Source of the DNA: Flavobacterium tagetis
GTDB lineage: Bacteria > Bacteroidota > Bacteroidia > Flavobacteriales > Flavobacteriaceae
Direction of reading: 5' to 3'
Length of the DNA: 64,000 nt
NCBI RefSeq assembly: GCF_016735615.1
Contig: NZ_JAERSF010000003.1
Coordinates: 372,001 to 436,000 of the forward strand
Shown: positions 52,650 to 62,673 of the stretch, one piece after another
Layout of the letters: each line of letters starts with the position of its first letter
Position numbering within the stretch: position 1 is the stretch's first letter
Notes under the pieces: generated by a model
The model's input: only the letters and a program-made list of their open reading frames with translations
Told to the model about the DNA's origin: nothing
Databases searched by the model: none
Made by a program: the position numbers and the translations under genes

Positions 52650-53981
52650 TTATTTCCTCAAGTTGTAAGCATAGAGATAACCATCGGCACTTCCGTAAAA
52701 AATAACATTATTGCTAATAAATGGAGAAGAAACAATTGGCCCTAATTTGTAAAATTCATTCATTACTCTTTGATTCTCTGCATAAATTGACAAATCGGTT
52801 GCTTTTGCTGCGTGACTAAAATCTAAAAGATCATTGTTTAAAATTGTTTTTGCGTACTTGTCTCTATTTTCGGTTGGAGTAACTTGGAATTCTTTTTTAG
52901 AAAGTAAATTCAGGCTGAAGAAATTCCCCGAAAAATCTCCAAAATAAATTGTATTGCCAGCGATGGCGGGTGAAGAGTAAATATATCCATTTCCTTTAAA
53001 ACGGTACTTTTCTTCTCCAGTTTTTGCGTCCAATGCCAATAGAGCATAAGTGTCTGAAGTTCCTACATAAACGGTATTGTCTTTTATAACAGCCGAACTC
53101 AGAATCCAAGAGTTTTCGGCATTGTATTTCCATATTAACTTTCCAGTTTTAGTATCGAGTGCAAAAAAATAAGGATCTCTTGCTCCAAAATAAACGATGC
53201 CATTTGAGACAGTTGCAGAAGCTTGAATTCCTGTAAAACCTGTTTTTATTTCGGTTGAGAATTTCCATTTTTCTTTTCCTGTTTTGCAGTCCAAAGCATA
53301 AAAAATACCATCCCATCCGCCAAAATAAACGGTGCTTTTATCTAAAACTGGTGTACTATGTATAGCGGCTTTTGTTTTGAAAGTCCATTTCAAACTGCCT
53401 TTTTTGGCATCAACAGCATATAGATTTCCGTCGCTGCTGCCGAAAATTACCAATGCAGTTTTAGGATCTAAATAAATAACAGGCGTTGAAAGGTAAAAGT
53501 CCCATAAGTCAGCCATTAATAAATTGCTTGGTTTCATGCCCCACATTCCAATTTCACTGTACCAATGTTCGCCTTTGGTTTTAAAACGCCATATCTCTTT
53601 TCCTGTTTTAGCATTTAGAGCATAATAATGACCATCAAAACTCCCGAAATAAACAATATCATTGTAAAGGCTTGCAGAACTGTGAACGGCGCCATTGGTT
53701 TTAAATTTCCATTTCTGTTTTCCCAATTTTTCATCGATAGCATAAAAATAACCATCTTCACTTCCGATATAAACCATTCCGTTTTGTGCGATGGGAGAAG
53801 AAAAGATTTTACCTTCGGTTTTAAATTTCCATTTTAAATCTTGTAAAGGCTGATAATCTTTTCCTGAAAAAAATCGGTTAGAAAAAGCATTTACAATAGT
53901 AGGTTTGCTGTTTTGAGAAAAAGCATTTGAGCTTAAAATTAAAAAGAAATAGAGCAGGAGGGAAGTAAACTTTCTTTTCAT
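52650..53981 (-). CDS. Exported PQQ-like beta-propeller protein
   Basis: 443 residues. Signal peptide (FFLILSSNAFSQ), then about seven to eight propeller blades, each with the pattern VYIGSEDGYFYAIDEKLGKQKWKF (Trp-docking WKF/WRF ends). It resembles BamB and PQQ-dependent dehydrogenase propellers but has no catalytic Asp-Glu of quinoprotein dehydrogenases that I could find, so a binding or assembly role is likely. It is convergent with ygiD, with one base between the stops. No BamA-complex gene is nearby. Confidence 0.87.
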   Translation of the reverse strand: MKRKFTSLLLYFFLILSSNAFSQNSKPTIVNAFSNRFFSGKDYQPLQDLKWKFKTEGKIFSSPIAQNGMVYIGSEDGYFYAIDEKLGKQKWKFKTNGAVHSSASLYNDIVYFGSFDGHYYALNAKTGKEIWRFKTKGEHWYSEIGMWGMKPSNLLMADLWDFYLSTPVIYLDPKTALVIFGSSDGNLYAVDAKKGSLKWTFKTKAAIHSTPVLDKSTVYFGGWDGIFYALDCKTGKEKWKFSTEIKTGFTGIQASATVSNGIVYFGARDPYFFALDTKTGKLIWKYNAENSWILSSAVIKDNTVYVGTSDTYALLALDAKTGEEKYRFKGNGYIYSSPAIAGNTIYFGDFSGNFFSLNLLSKKEFQVTPTENRDKYAKTILNNDLLDFSHAAKATDLSIYAENQRVMNEFYKLGPIVSSPFISNNVIFYGSADGYLYAYNLRK

Positions 53982-54329
53982 GTTGTTTTTTTCTTATAAA
54001 AGTAAAAATATTATAACATATTAAAATACAATGGTTTAATAAAAGTGTTATAAATATATTTTAGAATGCGTTTTGCAAATAGTATATCTGTTTTTAGATG
54101 GAAATAGCCAAAGAAGGCTTCAAAGTTTTCCAATCGTTTTCCATTTAATTTGTTTATTTTTGTGTAAGTAATTGTTAGTCAGTTGATTATTTTGTTTTTA
54201 TCTTCTTTTTTTAAGTAGTTTTTTAAATGCCTTTTGTGATTAACTGGTGATAATTTAAAAAAGGATAGAAGATGTTTACAAATCAAGTAAGAGTGCGGCA
54301 TCAGCACTATAATCACTGATAAAATTAAG
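53982..54329. other. Divergent non-coding region
   Basis: About 350 AT-rich bases with no credible gene. A -7-like TATTTTTG (54155-54162) could drive the methyltransferase gene with a long leader of about 160 bases. Nothing else stands out. Confidence 0.5.
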
Positions 54330-55139
54330 ATGAATCCAAACAAGGCATTATGGGAAAAAGGCGATTTTACGCGCGTTGCAGAATCTATGAGAGAAAGCGG
54401 TGCAGAATTGGTTGCCAAAATAGGAATTAAAGAAAATAGTAACGTTCTAGATCTCGGCTGTGGCGATGGTACTACTGCGATACCTTCGGCAAAATTTGGT
54501 GCCAATGTTTTAGGTGTTGATATAGCAAGAAATTTAGTTGAAGCTGGCAATATTCGAGCAAAAAAAGAAGGATTGGATAATATTGTATTTCAAGAAGGTG
54601 ACGCAACCGATTTGAATGAATTGGAAAATCAATCTTACGATGTTACAATGAGCATTTTTGGAGCAATGTTTGCCCCAAAACCTTTTGATGTTGCTAAAGA
54701 AATGGTTCGTGTTACAAAACCTGGAGGTAAAGTTATTATGGGTAATTGGATACCAGGAGATCCAACATTGATTGCACAAATCTTAAAAATTAGTTCTGAA
54801 TTTACACCACCGCCTCCTGAGGGTTTCGTAAGCCCAATGCTTTGGGGTATTGAGGATAACGTAATCGAAAGATTCACAAATGCAGGTGTTCCTAAAGAGA
54901 ATATTTCTTTTGAGAGAGATACCTTTACATTTAAAGCAGCATTCCCGCCTTCGGAGTGGCTAAATCGATTAAAAAATTATTATGGTCCAACTATGAACGC
55001 TTTTGAAGCTGCCGAACAAAACGGGAAAACTTCGGATTTGTATGCTAAACTTGAAGGATTAGTTAATAGCCAAAACCAAAGTAATGACAATTCTACATTA
55101 ATTCCAGCAACTTATCTTCGTGTTACAGTTTCGGTTTAA
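54330..55139 (+). CDS. Class I SAM-dependent methyltransferase (UbiE-like)
   Basis: 269 residues. The SAM-binding motif VLDLGCGDGTTAIPSAKFGANVLGVDIA is at ~36-63, with EGDATDLNELENQSYDV and VTKPGGKVIMGNW as motifs II and III. The C-terminal third (TPPPPEGFVSPMLWGIEDNVIERF; FKAAFPPSEWLNRL) is specific to the subgroup. The substrate is unknown. Stands alone with a long leader. Confidence 0.88.
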   Translation: MNPNKALWEKGDFTRVAESMRESGAELVAKIGIKENSNVLDLGCGDGTTAIPSAKFGANVLGVDIARNLVEAGNIRAKKEGLDNIVFQEGDATDLNELENQSYDVTMSIFGAMFAPKPFDVAKEMVRVTKPGGKVIMGNWIPGDPTLIAQILKISSEFTPPPPEGFVSPMLWGIEDNVIERFTNAGVPKENISFERDTFTFKAAFPPSEWLNRLKNYYGPTMNAFEAAEQNGKTSDLYAKLEGLVNSQNQSNDNSTLIPATYLRVTVSV

Positions 55140-55295
55140 TTTTTTGTCTTAATATTCTTAAACATGATTTTCAACTTTTACAGAAATTGAAAAACAGAAA
55201 ATTTAAAAGTAATTTTTGCATATTTGCAAACACTTAAAACCAGTGAAAGTTAAATTACTAATTTTTGAGTTTTTTAAACTCAGTAAAATATAAGA

Positions 55296-56030
55296 ATGAA
55301 AATAATAGCAGTAATTCCAGCCAGATATGCTTCAACACGTTTTCCAGCAAAATTAATGCAGGATTTAGGTGGCAAAACAGTGATTCTGAGAACCTATGAA
55401 GCAGCAGTTTCGACAGCATTGTTTGATGATGTTTTTGTAGTAACTGATTCTGATTTAATTTTTGACGAAATTATTTCTAATGGCGGAAAAGCCATTATGA
55501 GCATCAAAGAACACGAATCAGGAAGTGACCGTATTGCAGAAGCAGTTGCTAATCTTGATGTTGATATTGTAGTAAATGTTCAGGGTGATGAGCCTTTTAC
55601 AGAAGCAGAACCTTTGGCACAGGTTTTATCTGTCTTTAAAAATGATCCCGATAAGAAAATCGATTTGGCTTCGCTAATGCGCGAAATCACAAATGAAGAT
55701 GAAATCAATAATCCGAATAATGTAAAAGTGGTGGTAGACCAATCGCAGTTTGCATTGTATTTTTCAAGATCTGTAATTCCGTATCCGAGAGAGAAAAATG
55801 TGGGAGTAAGATATTTTCAGCATATCGGAATTTATGCTTTCAGAAAACAAGCATTATTGGATTTTTACAATCTTCCAATGAAATCTTTAGAAGCTTCTGA
55901 GAAGTTAGAGCAATTACGCTATTTAGAATTCGGAAAACGTATCAAAATGGTCGAAACGACTCACGTTGGAATCGGAATTGATACAGCTGAGGATTTGGAA
56001 AGAGCGAGAGCGATGTTGCGAGATATTTAA
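55296..56030 (+). CDS. kdsB: 3-deoxy-manno-octulosonate cytidylyltransferase (CMP-KDO synthetase)
   Basis: 244 residues, the usual length. It activates KDO with CTP for lipid A core synthesis, as expected in a Gram-negative. Motifs are VIPARYASTRFPAKLMQDL (nucleotide-binding loop), VVNVQGDEPFTE and GIYAFRKQALLDF, with GIGIDTAEDLERARAML at the end. It is a single gene. Confidence 0.97.
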   Translation: MKIIAVIPARYASTRFPAKLMQDLGGKTVILRTYEAAVSTALFDDVFVVTDSDLIFDEIISNGGKAIMSIKEHESGSDRIAEAVANLDVDIVVNVQGDEPFTEAEPLAQVLSVFKNDPDKKIDLASLMREITNEDEINNPNNVKVVVDQSQFALYFSRSVIPYPREKNVGVRYFQHIGIYAFRKQALLDFYNLPMKSLEASEKLEQLRYLEFGKRIKMVETTHVGIGIDTAEDLERARAMLRDI

Positions 56031-56105
56031 TTCTTGGGATGTAACGCAGACGAAACGGATTCGCTTTAGACAAAGCGCTAATTTTAGTTTTCTATTCTTT
56101 GCATC

Positions 56106-56172
56106 TGTCAGGCTGAGCGAAGTCGAAGCCTATATTCCAATTGGAGTACCTTCGACTTCGCTCAGGATGACA
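56106..56172. repeat. TGTCAGGCTGAGCGAAGTCG imperfect inverted repeat
   Basis: Arms 56106-56128 and 56150-56172 pair over 21 of 23 positions. A degenerate relative lies before pdxH at about 16154-16207. Confidence 0.8.
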
Positions 56173-56188
56173 AAAAATGAGAAAAATT

Positions 56189-56226
56189 AAAAGCTCCAAA
56201 TCTAAATTGAGATTTGGAGCTTTTTT
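56189..56226. terminator. Bidirectional terminator between kdsB and E1
   Basis: A 15-bp stem, AAAAGCTCCAAATCT (56189-56203) and AGATTTGGAGCTTTT (56210-56224), loop AAATTG, flanked by A and T runs. It serves the convergent genes on both sides. Confidence 0.88.
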
Positions 56227-56246
56227 AATATCTAAAACAAAGTAAA

Positions 56247-58661
56247 TTACTGATATAAAGCAGGATATTTTGCAGGGTTAACTTCGTGCATCATGGCGTA
56301 AATTTTCTCATAAATATCTTCTGCAGAAGGTTTAGAGAAGTAATCGCCATCAGTTCCATAAGCAGGTCTATGTGCTTTTGCTGCTAAAGTTTGCGGTTTG
56401 CTGTCTAAATATTTGTAAGCATCTTGTTCTTCTAAAATCTGCTGTAAAATAAACGCTGAAGCTCCACCAGGAACATCTTCATCAATTACTAAAAGACGGT
56501 TTGTTTTAGCAATACTTTTTACGATGTCTTTGTTAATATCAAATGGAAGTAAAGATTGAACGTCAATAACTTCGCAATCAATTCCTTTTTCTGCTAATTC
56601 ATTAGCTGCTTGCATAACCAATCTTAAAGTTGATCCGTAAGAAACCAAAGTAATGTCAGAACCTTCTCTTAAATTCTCTACAACTCCAATTGGCGTTTTG
56701 AATTCGCCAAAATTTAGAGGAGTTTTTTCTTTTAAACGATATCCGTTCAAACATTCGATAACCAAAGCAGGCTCGTCACATTCTAACAAAGTGTTGTAAA
56801 AACCAGCTGCTTGTGTCATATCTCTCGGAACCAAAACGTGAATTCCACGAATTGCATTGATAATCATTCCCATTGGAGAACCAGAATGCCAGATTCCTTC
56901 CAAACGGTGTCCGCGGGTTCTAATGATTAATGGTGCTTTTTGTTTTCCAACAGTTCTATATTGTAAGGTAGCTAAATCGTCACTCATGATCTGAATAGCG
57001 TACAATAAATAATCTAAATACTGAATTTCAGCAATTGGGCGTAAACCTCTCAATGCCATTCCGATTCCTTGACCAATAATAGTCGCTTCACGAATTCCCA
57101 CATCGGCAACACGAAGTTCTCCGTATTTTTCTTGCATTCCTTCTAGACCTTGATTTACGTCTCCGATGTTTCCAACATCTTCACCGAAAATTAAAGTCTC
57201 AGGATATTTTGCAAATAGAGCATCAAAGTTATCACGAAGAATCATTCTACCATCCAAATCTGCTTTTGCATTTTCAGCATATTTAGGAAGAACTTTTTGT
57301 ACAGAATATACATTTTGTTCAGACTCAGAATGCAGATTACTGCTAAATTTTTCCTGAGTTTCATTCAAGAAACTTGTAATCCAATTTGATAAAAGAACTT
57401 TGCTGTTTGGCACTTCAATAAAACGAAGAATCTTTCTAGCGTAAACTAATAATTCTTTCTTTAAAGGCGCTTTAATTGCTGCCAATTCAGAAATTAATTT
57501 TTTGATTCTTTCTTTATGATTAATGCTTGCTTCGGCAATTTGCTCCAATAAAGCTAAAAGATTTTTTTGCTCATCAATAATTGGATTGATGAAGCTGTTC
57601 CAAGCTTCTTTTTTAGCTTCTAGAACTTCTTTCTTTAATTCGAAATCAAGTTCTGCCAATTCCTCTGGAGAAGCAATATTTATGGCAATCATCCAAAGAC
57701 GCATTTGACGAATACAGTCAAAATCTCTTTCCCAAGCTAGTCTTTCTGCACTTTTGTAACGTTCGTGAGAACCAGAAGTAGAATGACCTTGTGGCTGCGT
57801 TAATTCGTTTACGTGAATTAAAACAGGAATATGTTCTTCGCGTGCAATTGCTCCAGCTCTTTCGTAAGTAGAAACCAGTTCGGCATAATCCCAGCCTTTT
57901 ACTCTAAAGATTTCATAACCTTTAGAATCTTCATCGCGCTGATATCCTTTTAATATTTCAGAAATATTTTCTTTAGTAGTCTGATGTTTAGCATGAACAG
58001 AAATTCCATATTCGTCATCCCAAACACTCATTACCATCGGAACCTGAAGAACTCCTGCAGCGTTTATGGTTTCAAAAAATAAACCTTCAGAAGTGCTGGC
58101 GTTACCAATAGTTCCCCAAGCTACTTCATTTCCATTAACAGAAAACTTGTCTTTAATAGTAATTCCGTCAACCTCTCTATAAATTTTTGATGCTTGAGCC
58201 AAACCAAGTAACCTTGGCATTTGTCCTGCTGTTGGAGATATATCTGAACTTGAATTTTTTTGTTTTGTTAAATCTTTCCAAGAGCCATCTTCGTTTAAAC
58301 TGTGCGTTACAAAATGTCCTCCCATTTGTCTTCCTGCAGACATCGGATCAAAAGCTAAATCGGTGTGACCGTATAAACCGGCAAAAAACTGTTTAGCGTC
58401 CAATTCGCCGATAGCCATCATAAAAGTTTGGTCGCGATAGTATCCAGAACGGAAATCTCCGTTTTTAAAAGCTTTTGCCATTGCCAGTTGTGGGACTTCT
58501 TTTCCGTCTCCGAAAATCCCAAATTTAGCTTTTCCTGTTAATACTTCTTTTCGACCTAAAAGACTACATTCACGGCTTGTTACCGCAATTCTATAGTCAT
58601 TCAATACCTCAGTTTTGAAATCTTCAAATGTCAGTGTAGTATTGTTTTTTTCTTTTATCAT
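56247..58661 (-). CDS. Fused 2-oxoacid dehydrogenase E1 (alpha-beta), branched-chain type
   Basis: 804 residues joining both E1 subunits. The alpha part (1 to ~400) has KFGIFGDGKEVPQLAMAKAF, GYYRDQTFMMAIGE, the thiamine site GTIGNASTSEGLFFETINAAG and THPQGHSTSGSHERYKS-like QPQGHSTSGSHERYKS. The beta part (~465-804) has LIFGEDVGNIGDVNQGLEGMQEKYG, FAEIQYLDYLLYAIQIM and a C-terminal transketolase domain. It decarboxylates 2-oxoisovalerate or a similar acid using thiamine diphosphate; the fusion is common in Bacteroidota. E2 and E3 are not adjacent. Confidence 0.93.
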   Translation of the reverse strand: MIKEKNNTTLTFEDFKTEVLNDYRIAVTSRECSLLGRKEVLTGKAKFGIFGDGKEVPQLAMAKAFKNGDFRSGYYRDQTFMMAIGELDAKQFFAGLYGHTDLAFDPMSAGRQMGGHFVTHSLNEDGSWKDLTKQKNSSSDISPTAGQMPRLLGLAQASKIYREVDGITIKDKFSVNGNEVAWGTIGNASTSEGLFFETINAAGVLQVPMVMSVWDDEYGISVHAKHQTTKENISEILKGYQRDEDSKGYEIFRVKGWDYAELVSTYERAGAIAREEHIPVLIHVNELTQPQGHSTSGSHERYKSAERLAWERDFDCIRQMRLWMIAINIASPEELAELDFELKKEVLEAKKEAWNSFINPIIDEQKNLLALLEQIAEASINHKERIKKLISELAAIKAPLKKELLVYARKILRFIEVPNSKVLLSNWITSFLNETQEKFSSNLHSESEQNVYSVQKVLPKYAENAKADLDGRMILRDNFDALFAKYPETLIFGEDVGNIGDVNQGLEGMQEKYGELRVADVGIREATIIGQGIGMALRGLRPIAEIQYLDYLLYAIQIMSDDLATLQYRTVGKQKAPLIIRTRGHRLEGIWHSGSPMGMIINAIRGIHVLVPRDMTQAAGFYNTLLECDEPALVIECLNGYRLKEKTPLNFGEFKTPIGVVENLREGSDITLVSYGSTLRLVMQAANELAEKGIDCEVIDVQSLLPFDINKDIVKSIAKTNRLLVIDEDVPGGASAFILQQILEEQDAYKYLDSKPQTLAAKAHRPAYGTDGDYFSKPSAEDIYEKIYAMMHEVNPAKYPALYQ

Positions 58662-58851
58662 AATCTTGTAGGGTCATGTTGTTTATGTCGCGAAATTACT
58701 TAAAAACAATCAATAATCATAATTCTTTGAAATAAATATAATTTAATTATTTGTATTCAAATCTATAAACTAAGTATTTTATATGTGTTATTTTTATGTA
58801 AAATTTAATTTTATTGATAATTTCGCAAGTTTTTATTTAAAATTCATTTGA

Positions 58852-61680
58852 TTAAAACCATTTTCGGGTGAAAAGAGTAACTAATGTTTTTGGTGAGAAA
58901 GTGATGATAAATCGTATTTTTTCATTGTATTTAGGCTGTGTTATTTCCCATCCATTATTAGAATAAACAGGAAAATATAGTTCAAAGTAGTCAGGCACAA
59001 GGTTTAAACGTACTCCAGAATCATACGCAAAGAACTCGCCTTGATGCTTATTTTTCAAGAAACCAATATCTCCATAAAGTTCCACCCAGTTCCATATCGC
59101 GTAGCTGGCATTTAAAGTTGTCATCCATTGGTTAGCGTATGAAGGTTCTAGTTGCGATTTAAAACCTCCTTCTGCAATAACATATTGTTGGCTAAAAAAG
59201 CCTGTACTTTCAGATCTTCCAAACAAATTGTAATCAAATAAATAATCTGTTGGACGATCTAAACCAAAACTAAAATAGTCTGAGTTTGTTGTGTTGTACA
59301 AGAAACTTCCAGCATATAATCTTAAATTTAACTTTTTGTTATTTTGAAATAATCTTCTGTATTCTACTTCTCCAGAAACTTTTCCAAATCCGCTAGAAAA
59401 CTGCAAATCGGTCATAAAACTAAAATGATCGATTAATTCTGTTTTTGTGTTAGAGTAGCGGGCATTAAAAATAGAATAATTAGGTGACGAATTGTCTGTA
59501 ATATAATCGCTTGCTTCACGGTTCACGATAACCTGTCGAAACATAAACATTTGCTTTCTATTGTCTCTGAAGTCTTTTTCGCGAATGCGAAACACTACCA
59601 TTGGATTTAATCTTAAATAAGTAGCATCTGGGGCATAATGAAAATAATTCTGACTGATAGAATATCTAACATTATACAAGGTGCTGTTTCTGTAATATTG
59701 ATTCCATGAAAAAGCTGATGAACCAGAAATTGTCCCTGCTTTTATAGAATATGCGGGGTTAATGTCAAAGTTAAAAGGCTTGTCTAAAATGGTTTTATTA
59801 TGAAAACGAATTCCAGGCGTAAAACCATCATAATAATTATAATTTAATGTCGGAATATATAGGATCTGATTATAATCTGGATCTTCTAAATCTTTAGCAA
59901 AATTAAATTTTATAGGACGATTCAGAGAAACATGTTTTAGAGATCTCCAGTTGTTTCGTTGATTGTATTCTGGAACCTCATTATTGTAATTAATGACGAT
60001 TTTGTCCGCATTTTTTCGGCTGAACTCATAAACAGAATCTTTTTTGGTAGGTTCAATCCATTCTTTAAATACGACTTCTTTCTTTTTAATGCCATAAATC
60101 GGAATAGGAGCATAGATTCCAGTTTTATTTTTAACCGAAAATTTAACGCTGTCTGCAGTCCTCGAAACATTCGAAAATTTATAATCTATAATATCTCTAG
60201 AATCAATAATAGTTTTAAAGAACCAATCGATATTTTTTGGACTTTTTTGAGTTAAGATTTTTTCAAAATCCTCACGATTTGATTGCCCAAATTGGTTTAG
60301 ATTGTAAAATTCTTTTACACTTTTAGGAACAATATCATGATTAAGATAATCGTCTAAATAACTCAAACTTAAACCAGCGCGATATTTACTGGCAATCTGT
60401 TCGTTAAATTTTATTAGCGTGTTTTTTGGATCTCCCAGTGGCTGATCCAGATTTTTTCGTGCCATCAGCATATAATAATAGCTGTATTGCTCATTAAAAG
60501 TCAGATTGGTAATATTATAACTTTTAAAGAGCTTCATGTCTGAAAGTCTTCCTAGCATTTTTTCGTCCTGATGATGCTCTTCCATATATTTCATCATCGT
60601 ATAAATCTGGATTCCGTCATAGACCCAATTGTCTTTTCGTGGATCTAAACGCAGACTATTTTTGAGATAATTATTTAAAAAAGTTTTCAAAAACTGAATT
60701 TCAAACATAAAATCATCCTCAAAAGGACTTATAAACGATGGCAGCTGATTTAAACCATAAAACGGATTTCTATCATAATCTGCTTGAGAAACCGTGATTT
60801 TTTCATGCGGATATTTCCCAATAAATTTTTCAGCATAAGAAACTACTCGGTTAATAATAATAGCTTTCTGAAATTCGTCTATTTTTTTGTTTTTTAAATT
60901 GGTTTCAACCTGTAGAGATCCATTATCATAGATTCTAAAACTGTTTTGTTTTTCGATATAAAGGCTAAAATCGGTTCTATTTCTACCAGAAAAAGAGTAA
61001 ACATTGTAGCTCTCATTGCTTGTGTCTTTGGTAACCGAATTTAAATCGGTAGTAATAAAATACTGATTCGGGACTTTAATTTCCACCTCATAATCACTCA
61101 CCGCATTGGCAATATCATCCAGATTGAAATTGTTGTATTTTACAAAAAGTCCATTTTCAAAACGAGCAGGGCTTAAAAACCAATTTTTTAATGCCATGCC
61201 GCCATTTTGAGTAAACCCAAAATGAGTGAATTTGTCATTCGGTATTTTGACAATATAATTAAGGTGCAGATCAATTTTTTCGTTAGGAAGAAGTTTGCGA
61301 TTCAACTTGACAATAATGTAATCTGGATTCTGGGGATTTCTTTCCCATTCTAGAGCAGAATAATTGGTTTCAGTTAAATTTATGATTGTTGTTTTTCCTC
61401 TATCAGCAGCCTTTGCCAAATGAAAACCTCTGTAAAATTCATCAGAAAAACGTTTTGCCAAAGGTGTATTTTTGTCAACAAAAGCGTTGTTCCAGTCATT
61501 TAAAACAATCGAAACCAACGTATCATTTGTAGTATTATGATAAGTAAGATCCTGTTTTATATTCAGTGTTTTAAGTTCAAGATTTACCGCCACTTCCATC
61601 TTTGAGAGATGTTGTGCAGTTAGTTTTATCGAAAATGATAAAGCTAAAAAGAGGTAAATAATTTTATAAAGTGCTTTCAA
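58852..61680 (-). CDS. Inactive-looking M1-peptidase-like domain fused to an outer-membrane beta-barrel
   Basis: 942 residues with a signal peptide (ALSFSIKLTAQ). Residues ~24-250 follow the M1 aminopeptidase N-domain; then KYPHEKITVSQADYDRNPFYGLNQLPS (288-314) matches the start of the catalytic domain. Where HExxH should be, the sequence is FMFEIQFLKTFLNNYL (324-339), and the NEG motif is replaced by WVYDGIQIY (352-360). From ~600 to the end, alternating strands with aromatic girdles and a final Phe (TLVTLFTRKWF) form a barrel. It is likely a surface or periplasmic binding domain on an outer-membrane anchor; peptidase activity is not expected. Confidence 0.8.
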   Translation of the reverse strand: MKALYKIIYLFLALSFSIKLTAQHLSKMEVAVNLELKTLNIKQDLTYHNTTNDTLVSIVLNDWNNAFVDKNTPLAKRFSDEFYRGFHLAKAADRGKTTIINLTETNYSALEWERNPQNPDYIIVKLNRKLLPNEKIDLHLNYIVKIPNDKFTHFGFTQNGGMALKNWFLSPARFENGLFVKYNNFNLDDIANAVSDYEVEIKVPNQYFITTDLNSVTKDTSNESYNVYSFSGRNRTDFSLYIEKQNSFRIYDNGSLQVETNLKNKKIDEFQKAIIINRVVSYAEKFIGKYPHEKITVSQADYDRNPFYGLNQLPSFISPFEDDFMFEIQFLKTFLNNYLKNSLRLDPRKDNWVYDGIQIYTMMKYMEEHHQDEKMLGRLSDMKLFKSYNITNLTFNEQYSYYYMLMARKNLDQPLGDPKNTLIKFNEQIASKYRAGLSLSYLDDYLNHDIVPKSVKEFYNLNQFGQSNREDFEKILTQKSPKNIDWFFKTIIDSRDIIDYKFSNVSRTADSVKFSVKNKTGIYAPIPIYGIKKKEVVFKEWIEPTKKDSVYEFSRKNADKIVINYNNEVPEYNQRNNWRSLKHVSLNRPIKFNFAKDLEDPDYNQILYIPTLNYNYYDGFTPGIRFHNKTILDKPFNFDINPAYSIKAGTISGSSAFSWNQYYRNSTLYNVRYSISQNYFHYAPDATYLRLNPMVVFRIREKDFRDNRKQMFMFRQVIVNREASDYITDNSSPNYSIFNARYSNTKTELIDHFSFMTDLQFSSGFGKVSGEVEYRRLFQNNKKLNLRLYAGSFLYNTTNSDYFSFGLDRPTDYLFDYNLFGRSESTGFFSQQYVIAEGGFKSQLEPSYANQWMTTLNASYAIWNWVELYGDIGFLKNKHQGEFFAYDSGVRLNLVPDYFELYFPVYSNNGWEITQPKYNEKIRFIITFSPKTLVTLFTRKWF

Positions 61681-61758
61681 ATAATGGCTTAAAAATTATA
61701 AGAGATACTTATGTTACGGACATATTGAAGTTACGGATTTTTGTAAAAATAGTATAAA

Positions 61759-61784
61759 AAAAGCTGTTTAAAAAAACAGCTTTT
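61759..61784 (-). terminator. Terminator of the LOG-family gene
   Basis: AAAAGCTGTTT (61759-61769) pairs with AAACAGCTTTT (61774-61784) with a 4-base loop, between the end of the LOG gene and the start of the fusion gene. A T-run follows on the minus strand. Confidence 0.8.
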
Positions 61785-61900
61785 AATTTTTGCGTATTTG
61801 CAGTATAATTTAACCATATCAGTGATATAAGTTCATTTAAAAGAATCGCTTTGAACGTTGCGATTAAATATAGTTATAATCACTTTGATGCTTTGAAAAA

Positions 61901-62629
61901 TTAGAAATTCGGACTTAAATCGTACTTTTTGTAGAATTTATCCAATGCCTCTACAACTTCGTCTTCTGTATCTACAATTTTAAACAAATTCAAATCTTCT
62001 GGGCTTACTGTGTGCATTTTTTCAACTAAAACAGTTTTAACCCATTCAATTAAGCCAGACCAGAATTCAACTCCAACCAAAATAATCGGAAACTTTCCAA
62101 TTTTCTTCGTCTGAATCAAAGTGATGGCTTCAAACATTTCGTCTAAAGTTCCAAAACCTCCTGGCATAACCACAAAACCTTGCGAATATTTTACGAACAT
62201 TACTTTTCTCACAAAGAAATAGTCGAAATTTAAGTTTTTATCATGGTCAATGTACGGATTGAAATGCTGCTCAAACGGAAGTTCGATATTTAAACCAACC
62301 GAAGTTCCTCCGCCCAAATGTGCTCCTTTATTACCAGCTTCCATAATTCCGGGACCACCTCCTGTAATCACACCGTAACCTGCTTTACTGATTTTATAAG
62401 CGATTTTTTCTGCCAACTGGTAGTACTTATCCTCTGGTTTTGTTCTCGCCGATCCAAAAATAGAAACACAAGGACCAATACGTCCCATTGCTTCGTAACC
62501 ATTTACAAACTCAGACATAATTTTAAAAATTGCCCAGCTGTCATTGGTTTTAATTTCATTCCACGTTCTTTGTTTCAAACGGTCTTGAATTACTTTATCT
62601 TCATCATTATCAAAATCTTCTAATCTCAT
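61901..62629 (-). CDS. LOG-family (TIGR00730) nucleotide phosphoribohydrolase-like protein
   Basis: 242 residues. The Rossmann-like fold shows GVITGGGPGIMEAGNKGAHLGGG and the family signature PGGFGTLDE in FVVMPGGFGTLDEMFEAITL. Such enzymes cleave ribose 5'-phosphate from nucleotides (cytokinin-activating LOG, or AMP/PpnN-type); this one lacks the large flanking domains of PpnN. Its 5' leader region holds structured element copy 2, 45 bases upstream of the ATG. Confidence 0.92.
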   Translation of the reverse strand: MRLEDFDNDEDKVIQDRLKQRTWNEIKTNDSWAIFKIMSEFVNGYEAMGRIGPCVSIFGSARTKPEDKYYQLAEKIAYKISKAGYGVITGGGPGIMEAGNKGAHLGGGTSVGLNIELPFEQHFNPYIDHDKNLNFDYFFVRKVMFVKYSQGFVVMPGGFGTLDEMFEAITLIQTKKIGKFPIILVGVEFWSGLIEWVKTVLVEKMHTVSPEDLNLFKIVDTEDEVVEALDKFYKKYDLSPNF

Positions 62630-62673
62630 TTTAGGTATTTTAATTTATTATTATGTTTTATGTAATCGGAAGA

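Noticed and set aside
52650..53981. PQQ-dependent dehydrogenase or BamB
   Set aside because: The propeller is clear, but no catalytic quinoprotein residues and no BAM genes are nearby; a more exact name is not supported.
54179..54550. A minus-strand open frame of 123 codons
   Set aside because: It overlaps the start of the methyltransferase gene on the other strand and has no recognisable domain.
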